Source: MWH-TA3 sp044353905 (GTDB lineage: Bacteria; Actinomycetota; Actinomycetes; Actinomycetales; Microbacteriaceae). Taken from it: a stretch of 6,157 nucleotides of DNA. The DNA lies in NCBI GenBank assembly GCA_044353905.1, contig JBILBA010000052.1:1-6157 (forward strand). Direction: 5' to 3'. Numbering within the stretch: the stretch's first letter is position 1; every line of letters starts with the position of its first letter. Positions 1 through 4,872 of this stretch are shown here, piece after piece. The notes beneath the pieces are model-generated. The model was not told where the DNA came from, searched no databases, and saw nothing but the letters and a program-made list of their open reading frames with translations. The position numbers and the translations under genes were made by a program.

Positions 1-223
1 GTTTTCGCATGGAATTTAGGTGGGATTTCCAGCAACCGATCTGACCCCCTGACAAGAACTCCGACTGTGAATCTTCCAGTTTTCCGTCTACTGCGACCTG
101 GATTTCGAAGTTTAATCCCGCCCGTTCAAGTTCGGCGCTAATCTGAGTCAATCGGTCTGGTCTTCTAACTAGATTGATTACCTGTATCAGTAGTTTCGAA
201 TCACTCGAACCAGTCCTGTGCAT
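1..223 (-). CDS. Partial glycosyltransferase family 25 protein (N-terminal 74 codons)
   Basis: This is the 5' end of a gene that runs off the left edge; 74 full codons are present. The start is ATG at 223-221. GGAAGG (239-234) lies 10 bases upstream, which is a slightly long spacing. The frame also has a GTG at 247-245, but that codon has no ribosome site. The encoded N terminus carries the family 25 pattern: a hydrophobic strand leading into VINLVRRPDR (residues 15-24), an AVDG element (44-47), and GGQIGCWKSHL (59-69), which matches the usual G-E-I-G-C-x-x-S-H block. Family 25 includes LPS beta-1,4-galactosyltransferases, which are cytoplasmic and use UDP-sugars. The DxD metal site would lie beyond the edge, so activity and sugar specificity cannot be judged. 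It is separated from the fucosyltransferase-like gene by a noncoding gap and may have its own promoter. Confidence 0.85.
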   Translation of the reverse strand, partial: MHRTGSSDSKLLIQVINLVRRPDRLTQISAELERAGLNFEIQVAVDGKLEDSQSEFLSGGQIGCWKSHLNSMRK

Positions 224-280
224 TTTCTCTATGCCTTCCAAATCCACCAAAAAAATAAGTGTTTAGGACAATTTTGTTAG

Positions 281-289
281 ATTCTAGCA
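281..289 (-). promoter_or_regulatory. Possible extended -10 promoter for the GT25 gene
   Basis: On the minus strand the bases read TGCTAGAAT. This is an extended -10 (TGn) followed by a hexamer matching TATAAT at five of six positions. No recognisable -35 is found at 16-18 bases upstream, which is tolerated for extended -10 promoters. Transcription would start near 274, giving a leader of about 50 bases before the ATG at 223. This is an inference from motif match only. Confidence 0.33.
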
Positions 290-294
290 CTTTT

Positions 295-305
295 TGACTG
301 AGTCA
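295..305. repeat. 11-bp palindrome TGACTGAGTCA next to the possible promoter
   Basis: The arms TGACT and AGTCA are perfect inverted repeats around one central base. The site lies 5 bases upstream of the extended -10 motif on the minus strand, in the spacer where a repressor or activator could act. The arms are short, so chance occurrence cannot be excluded. Confidence 0.3.
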
Positions 306-329
306 TTCGTTGGTCTTGCTAGATATCGA

Positions 330-390
330 TACAAAGTATTGTGTCCGAGAACTAGCTAGTTTGCTATCTAAGAGGTTCCCCGACTTTGTA
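330..390 (-). repeat. Nested inverted repeat, possible 61-nt RNA hairpin
   Basis: Three nested arm pairs are visible: TACAAAGT (330-337) with ACTTTGTA (383-390), 8 bp perfect; GAGAAC (347-352) with GTTCCC (375-380), 6 bp; and TAGC (353-356) with GCTA (363-366), 4 bp. The middle pair is complete only if transcribed from the minus strand, where its one imperfect position becomes a G-U pair. On the plus strand it would be an A-C mismatch. The core also contains the 12-bp DNA palindrome AACTAGCTAGTT (350-361). It could be a structured RNA, a processing site or a protein-binding site. Confidence 0.3.
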
Positions 391-436
391 CCTTTGGTCT
401 GCACCTGACACTTTAGTTACATCGATTTAATCAGTG

Positions 437-470
437 GCAACTCTTTAGTTGCATAAAAGCTTGTCAGCTT
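437..470 (-). terminator. Two small hairpins just after the GT10 stop, possible weak terminator
   Basis: Reading the minus strand after the TGA at 484-482, a 5-bp stem AAGCT/AGCTT with a 4-base loop (470-457) is followed by TTA. A 6-bp stem GCAACT/AGTTGC with loop AAAG (452-437) comes next. Stems are short and the U run is brief, so this is at best a weak intrinsic terminator or an RNA end-protecting structure. Confidence 0.25.
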
Positions 471-481
471 CTTCTCTCTAA

Positions 482-1357
482 TCAGCGAATTGGCCTGCCT
501 GTCAAGGCGGTAATTAGCGGGTCTAGGGTGGGCAGTGTATTGAGAAGAGGTTCTCTGAAAATATCTTCATATTCGAGTTCGCTTAATTTGCCAACGTACT
601 CGCAAAAGCTAGCTAATGAATCGAAGTCGGCTGCATTGAACAATGCTTTTTTGTTCACATGCTCCTCCTGACCAAATAGCCCCCTGTAAAGAGGAACTGT
701 TTCACACGCGTAAGCGTCCAGCAGTTTCTCCGTCACATATCCTGGATATAAGTCGTTTTCAAAGCAAAGCATGAATTTGTATTCTCTTGCCGTTTCGTAC
801 TTGCTTAGTCGCGTATTTATAAAATTAGGGCCGTATACATCAACTTTGCCATACTTCCTCAGTTCATCTATGGCTCTCATTCTTACTGGCTCCGGGTTCG
901 ATATAAAAGCGCAGACAAACTTGTCTTTTGTCCTAAGGCTTTGCCTAGGATTTAAAAGTTCCTTTTTCTCAAGATCGATTCCGCGTCTCTTTGTCCACTG
1001 CTTCTCCCTGAGCAAAAGTTCGGCATAGAGCAGCGGGAAGTAAAAGTTAACTCCGCCGTAGGTGTCTTGGTCGAAGCTGACGAACGAGTCAAAGTGGTCC
1101 CCTACAGGTGGTCGGATGTTTTCTGCTGTGAACCACACCTTTCTGGTCGGGATCTCCGAATAGCGGTTTTTTGGTGCTGGTTTCATCCGTGAAGAAATTT
1201 GTTTGAGCAACGATCTAGGAGGGGTCGCAAATACGCTTGTCACTTCAATAGGGCTAAAGCCTTCTTGGCCCACAAGGGCTTGCCGAATAAAGTTGCTCTC
1301 TTCGTCAAATTCGGGCCAAAAATTTGAGAATTGGATGTATCCCTCTAAGTTCATCAT
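482..1357 (-). CDS. GT10 family fucosyltransferase-like protein, 291 aa
   Basis: Members of GT10 transfer L-fucose from GDP-fucose, usually in alpha-1,3 or 1,4 linkage, onto a glycan acceptor in the cytoplasm. Family marks are clear: an N-terminal FSNFWPEFD stretch (10-18), KVWFTAENIRPP (73-84) matching the GEN-type element of the acceptor domain, the strand FVCAFISNPEPVRMRAIDEL (147-166), VDVYGPN (172-178), and the donor-site block with CFEND (198-202) and YVTEKLLDA (207-215) followed by ETVPLYRG (219-226). Glu200 and Lys211 are the conserved acidic and basic positions. The length suits a compact bacterial enzyme without the C-terminal heptad repeats of Helicobacter enzymes. The start is ATG at 1357 or the adjacent ATG at 1354. 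A TAA at 1366-1364 in the same frame excludes any extension, yet no Shine-Dalgarno sequence is visible. It follows the membrane protein gene by 72 bases. No GDP-fucose synthesis genes are in the window, so fucose as donor is inferred from family only. Confidence 0.9.
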   Translation of the reverse strand: MMNLEGYIQFSNFWPEFDEESNFIRQALVGQEGFSPIEVTSVFATPPRSLLKQISSRMKPAPKNRYSEIPTRKVWFTAENIRPPVGDHFDSFVSFDQDTYGGVNFYFPLLYAELLLREKQWTKRRGIDLEKKELLNPRQSLRTKDKFVCAFISNPEPVRMRAIDELRKYGKVDVYGPNFINTRLSKYETAREYKFMLCFENDLYPGYVTEKLLDAYACETVPLYRGLFGQEEHVNKKALFNAADFDSLASFCEYVGKLSELEYEDIFREPLLNTLPTLDPLITALTGRPIR

Positions 1358-1429
1358 GTTATTTTACAGTACTGGCCCAATCAAGCTTTCTTGTGGAGAC
1401 AGGTGGTTGTCGTTTGAAAGAGATTCTCC

Positions 1430-3046
1430 TCATGCCTTGTTTCGTTCTCTTGCGATGAATTCCCTTAGGTATTTGGCTATTGCATAAATCACCAAGGAGT
1501 AAACGAGCATAGTAGTTGGAAGAATCGAAACTTCTTCTTTGTGCCTCATTCCTACTAGCATCCACGATGCTCCCATAAATGCAGCTTGGCCGAGAACCCC
1601 AGAAACTAATAGAAGCGATAATCCAGATCTTCTCAGTACAAACCAGGCAGGTATAACCAAAAGTGTCAGCAAGTATTCAATCCAAACTGGAACACGGATT
1701 TTTTCAAGGGTTGATGCTAAATCAAATGCAAACTTGTCTATGGACATCGAGGGATTCCAATAAAGTTGAAATTGTGGTGGTCCCGAAACCACTGCAAAAC
1801 TGTAGCTTAAGGCGTTGCTAGCATTCGGAGCGTTGCTGTCTAAGAGAAGAGTTTTTCGGTCTTGCTCAACCGGCAGGAAGCTATCCTGGTAAACACCCCA
1901 ATCGCCTAATAGTCCAGAACTAATCTTGTCGAAGACATGGCCAGGATTACCACGGAGGTATTCGAAGAATACCGCTCTGCCTAGCTTCTCGCCTTCGGCA
2001 ACACCAACGTTCCAATAGATTGGTGTTGGCTGACTGTAGTGACTGTACTCTTGCTTAAACTGTCCTGCGTTTGTGACTTCAATAAGTTGATCTCGATTCA
2101 TGGCCATGATTTCATTCCATAACGCAAGACTTTGCTCTTTGACTTCGGGATAAGCACCGACTTCAATTGTTGGATATGCATACGAGTCACCGGTGGGCAA
2201 TTGTTGAATTAGTGCCTTCCAGCGCAGAGCCTCTGTTCCGAGCTCTTCGTTAGGTTTTTCTAGGTATCCGAACTCCATCGACGACGTGAGAATCCAGGCG
2301 GTGTCGTAATTCAAGGTTGTGGTACCTGTTCTTGGCTCGTGATAAGAGATGCTAAAAAAGGAAACAAAGGCAATAGCGCTAATTGTTGCCGCAGACACGC
2401 CTAAAGCAATTTTTTTGAAATTCAAGCCGCTAAACACAAAGATCGCAATCAATCCAAAAATCAGAACTAGCGAATTGAATTTGACCAAAAATGCCAGTGA
2501 GAACACTAATCCAGTGATAGTGGCCAATGCTAGGACCCTAGGCAAAGTTTTCTGCCTGGCCGTGGTGGCGGCCAATAGCAACGAGAGGATTAGAAGATCA
2601 CCTTGGAGCCACTCAGGTGAAGCAGAATTCAAGCCGCCCCAGAAACCAACGTAGAGGGAATTACCGAGGACAAAAATGGATGCTACGAACGCGTTTGTTA
2701 GGCGCCACAACAGGAACACAGCAATAAGGAAGAGGGCCAGGTGAAGGATGTTCTGTGCCAACTGGACGCTTTGTAGGAATTCAAGGTCACTGAATAACTC
2801 AGGTATGGGTGCCCCTGCTATTCGCATGACAATTCTGTTCAGAACAAAGCCGTAACCTGGGGCCAGAATCAGATTCGACGACCCACTTAGAATCATTTGT
2901 AAGTAAGTCAAGTTGTCAGCTCGGCCGGCATTTATGGGGTACCCGGTTGCAAAAATGATTTGCAATACAACAGCAATCACCAACGAAGGCAACAGAAGCG
3001 TGGCTTCTGGTGGAGCTTTACGAAACCACCCAATCAAATTTTTCAC
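1430..3046 (-). CDS. Multispanning membrane protein, probable GT-C glycosyltransferase, 538 aa
   Basis: The start is GTG at 3046-3044, with AGAGG (3060-3056) 9 bases upstream. The protein has an N-terminal membrane segment (about 14-34), a cluster of further segments (about 98-118, 120-137, 148-162, 172-192, 194-208, 213-233), a long hydrophilic domain (about 235-452), and three C-terminal segments (about 455-470, 475-500, 508-526). This layout is typical of GT-C enzymes such as families 39 and 83, which use polyprenyl-phosphate sugars on the outer face of the membrane. Supporting details: Asp44 in the first external loop (GRADNLTYL, 41-49), where GT-C enzymes carry the catalytic Asp or Glu; and R501-HKEEVSILP-510 before the last helix, reminiscent of the RY..P element. 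Neighbouring glycosyltransferase genes agree. I do not recognise a characterised relative, so the donor and acceptor are unknown. An O-antigen ligase or polymerase is a less likely alternative. Confidence 0.7.
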   Translation of the reverse strand: MKNLIGWFRKAPPEATLLLPSLVIAVVLQIIFATGYPINAGRADNLTYLQMILSGSSNLILAPGYGFVLNRIVMRIAGAPIPELFSDLEFLQSVQLAQNILHLALFLIAVFLLWRLTNAFVASIFVLGNSLYVGFWGGLNSASPEWLQGDLLILSLLLAATTARQKTLPRVLALATITGLVFSLAFLVKFNSLVLIFGLIAIFVFSGLNFKKIALGVSAATISAIAFVSFFSISYHEPRTGTTTLNYDTAWILTSSMEFGYLEKPNEELGTEALRWKALIQQLPTGDSYAYPTIEVGAYPEVKEQSLALWNEIMAMNRDQLIEVTNAGQFKQEYSHYSQPTPIYWNVGVAEGEKLGRAVFFEYLRGNPGHVFDKISSGLLGDWGVYQDSFLPVEQDRKTLLLDSNAPNASNALSYSFAVVSGPPQFQLYWNPSMSIDKFAFDLASTLEKIRVPVWIEYLLTLLVIPAWFVLRRSGLSLLLVSGVLGQAAFMGASWMLVGMRHKEEVSILPTTMLVYSLVIYAIAKYLREFIARERNKA

Positions 3047-3098
3047 TCCGAAATGCCTCTTCTTGCGTCAGCTGAAATTAGTCCTAAGGTGTTCCTGC

Positions 3099-4121
3099 TT
3101 AGACTAGGCCCGCTTTACAAGCGGATTTAATCCATGGGATAACCTCGTCAAGCATTGTGCTCAATTCGGTATCAGCACTGAAACCTAGGATTTTCTTTGC
3201 TTTATCGGTTGCTGGAACACGCTTTTGGACATCGTACTCAAATCCGGATTCTAGAACGTAGTTGAAAGGCTTTGAGTCTCCGTGAATTTTTTTCCAGATT
3301 GTTTCTGCTAACTCAATTACCGTGTGGCCAACTGGTGTGGACATATTGAAATCATTGTTTGTAGCGTCTGGGTGCTCGAGGCTCATGACGATACCTCTAG
3401 CCAAGTCTCCTCCGTATGTGTAATGGCGTACTTGATCTCCAGTTCCAAGTATGTGAACCGGATTCTGACCCGCAAGAATTTTCTGGATTAGGTCAGGTAC
3501 AACGTGACTCATAGCCAAGTTCACGTTCCCCGACTTAATTTCTACTTCGCCAAGGGCCCTAGATTCGCCAATGCCAACACAGTTGAAAGGTCTGATAATT
3601 GTGTATGGGAGTTTGTACTGATCCCAAGCCGCCCGGGCAAAATACTCAACAGCTAATTTTTGGAATCCATACGATGAGAGTGGTGGCGGGACGGCAAGCT
3701 GGTCTCCCTCTTGACTTGGCCAACGATCTGTGGATTCAAAAACCATGGAGGAGCTCATGTAGGTGAGTTTCTTCAACTTTCCATGCTCATGGGCCCAAAT
3801 GGCCGCATCACAGGCAGATGCGGTCATTCTTTCGTTCTTTGCCAGCAAATCGTATGCATAGGTATGGAAGTACGAGATACCCCCAATAAGAGCGGCTCCA
3901 GCTATGAAGTGATCACAATCAACAATCACAGACTTCATGAACTCAACATCTGAGGCATCTCCCTCGTGGAGTACGTAGTTCGGGTGAGTGTCGTAGCTTT
4001 TTGCTACCCTGCCATATTTTGAGAAGTTGTCTACTCCTGCTACCTCAAAACCCTTACTGAGTAGTTCCTCGACTATGTACCCACCGATAAATCCATTAGA
4101 TCCCGTGACTAGTACTTTAAT
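3099..4121 (-). CDS. NAD-dependent SDR epimerase/dehydratase, 340 aa, apparent ATT start
   Basis: This is an extended short-chain dehydrogenase acting on a nucleotide sugar. It probably epimerises, dehydrates or decarboxylates the product of the neighbouring pathway. Visible marks: VTGSNGFIG (5-13), the NAD-binding GxxGxxG loop right at the N terminus; an Asp ending strand 2 (VDNFSKYG, 30-37); AGAALIGG (74-81); MSSSMVFE (122-129) carrying the catalytic Ser region; Y151-GFQ-K155, the YxxxK catalytic pair; and IIRPFNCVG (169-177). Residues 1-61 are needed for the NAD fold, yet from the in-frame stop at 4145-4143 down to Met62 (3938-3936) there is no ATG, GTG, TTG or CTG. The ATT at 4121-4119 lies exactly where homologues have Met, with GGAG (4132-4129) 7 bases upstream. 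It overlaps the TAA of the GT2 gene (4119-4117) by three bases plus the start, as ATTAA. Exact substrate is unknown; UDP-glucose 4-epimerase, UDP-glucuronate decarboxylase or GME-like activities are all possible. Confidence 0.88.
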   Translation of the reverse strand: MKVLVTGSNGFIGGYIVEELLSKGFEVAGVDNFSKYGRVAKSYDTHPNYVLHEGDASDVEFMKSVIVDCDHFIAGAALIGGISYFHTYAYDLLAKNERMTASACDAAIWAHEHGKLKKLTYMSSSMVFESTDRWPSQEGDQLAVPPPLSSYGFQKLAVEYFARAAWDQYKLPYTIIRPFNCVGIGESRALGEVEIKSGNVNLAMSHVVPDLIQKILAGQNPVHILGTGDQVRHYTYGGDLARGIVMSLEHPDATNNDFNMSTPVGHTVIELAETIWKKIHGDSKPFNYVLESGFEYDVQKRVPATDKAKKILGFSADTELSTMLDEVIPWIKSACKAGLV

Positions 4122-4872
4122 TTTTTTTCTCCCTACTCTTAATCAGCGCCCTAATCGTTGAGTCCGGGTGCAAAAATCCCAATCCAAACAGATACCAACC
4201 GAGGTACCTTGGAAGCCATTTTGCTAATTTAAAATTTGATTGCCCATAAGTCCTGTCGATCCAGGTAGTTGGAATTTCTGCAACAGATAATCCGAGTCGC
4301 CTGGCTTTGGCCGTCAACTCGAGTCCAATTTCAAAACCGTGTCTGCTATGAATTCCCACTTGATTGACAAAATTCTTGTCGTAGGCCTTAAAAGAATTTG
4401 TGGCATCCCGTGTGCCGACTCCAGTTATAAAAGCGAAGCTTTTCCCGGCAACCCTAGACAACCAGCGCTTGATTCGTGGTCCACCAACCTGCTGGCCGCC
4501 GGGCATGTATCTAGAAGCGGCGGCGATTACAACCCCGCGCTTTACTAAGTGTGCCATCTCCTCAACTTGACGCGGGTCATCACAACCATCTGCCATGGTG
4601 ACTACGACCACGTTAGCGACTGCTTGATCTATTCCATATCTAATGGCATTTGCTGGACCCGCACCGTAGGTGTTTACTGCTAATCGAATTGAAGGGAATT
4701 CTTCAGACAATTTCTTCACTGGAGCGACGGTCGAGTCGCTTGGATTGTCCACGACTACAAGAATCTCGTTTGGTTGTTGTATTTCTTGGCTTAAGTTTTT
4801 AAGCCCAGGAACGACTGCCTCCCCCTCTTCAAACGCAGGAATGATTACCGAAATGCTGGGCGTCGTGGTCAA
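4117..4872 (-). CDS. DPM1-like family 2 glycosyltransferase, 251 aa
   Basis: The likely reaction is transfer of a sugar from a nucleotide donor to polyprenyl phosphate at the inner membrane face. Numbering from the TTG start: SVIIPAFEE (8-16), VVVDNPSDST (39-48), GAGPANAIRYG (70-80), MADGCDDP (93-100) standing for the DxD metal and donor site, TRDATNSFKAYD (154-165), and WIDRTYGQSNFK (204-215), all typical of DPM1/DPG-like proteins. There are no C-terminal transmembrane helices; it ends in a basic tail. The start was chosen as TTG at 4872-4870: GAGGA (4884-4880) sits 7 bases upstream, and the TTG overlaps the dehydrogenase TGA as TTGA, suggesting coupled translation. A longer frame exists from GTG at 4899, but it has no ribosome site and would add nine residues of no family character. 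Its tail crosses an A8 tract (4128-4121) that sits in the ribosome site of the next gene. Mannose, glucose or another sugar as donor cannot be told. Confidence 0.88.
   Translation of the reverse strand: MTTTPSISVIIPAFEEGEAVVPGLKNLSQEIQQPNEILVVVDNPSDSTVAPVKKLSEEFPSIRLAVNTYGAGPANAIRYGIDQAVANVVVVTMADGCDDPRQVEEMAHLVKRGVVIAAASRYMPGGQQVGGPRIKRWLSRVAGKSFAFITGVGTRDATNSFKAYDKNFVNQVGIHSRHGFEIGLELTAKARRLGLSVAEIPTTWIDRTYGQSNFKLAKWLPRYLGWYLFGLGFLHPDSTIRALIKSREKKN
4122..4132 (-). promoter_or_regulatory. Ribosome binding site for the ATT-started SDR gene
   Basis: The minus strand reads GGGAG (4133-4129) followed by seven bases of the A8 tract (4128-4122) and then ATT at 4121. Core GGAG with a 7-base spacer is close to ideal, which is the main support for initiation at this non-standard codon. 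The site lies inside the last codons of the GT2 gene. Confidence 0.6.

Larger units (their letters stand above)
224..481. other. Noncoding gap between the GT10 and GT25 genes
   Basis: No convincing reading frame exists on either strand. On the minus strand the longest ATG-started frames are under ten codons. The stretch is AT-rich and holds several inverted repeats and one plausible promoter, listed separately. It is the only long break in an otherwise tight gene string, so it is the natural place for transcription to end and restart. Confidence 0.7.

Noticed and set aside
224..481. Decayed insertion sequence or attachment site in the gap
   Set aside because: No transposase remnant, no matching terminal inverted repeats at the gap ends and no target-site duplication could be seen; the short palindromes alone do not support it.
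1359..1565. 68-codon minus-strand frame ending one base before the GT10 ATG
   Set aside because: Two thirds of it lies in another frame of the membrane protein gene, its sequence is basic and of low complexity with no family marks, and no ribosome site precedes it. The close stop is probably chance.
3099..3938. SDR enzyme starting at the ATG at 3938
   Set aside because: This would delete the first 61 residues, including the whole GxxGxxG NAD-binding loop and strand 2, which are intact and in frame upstream.
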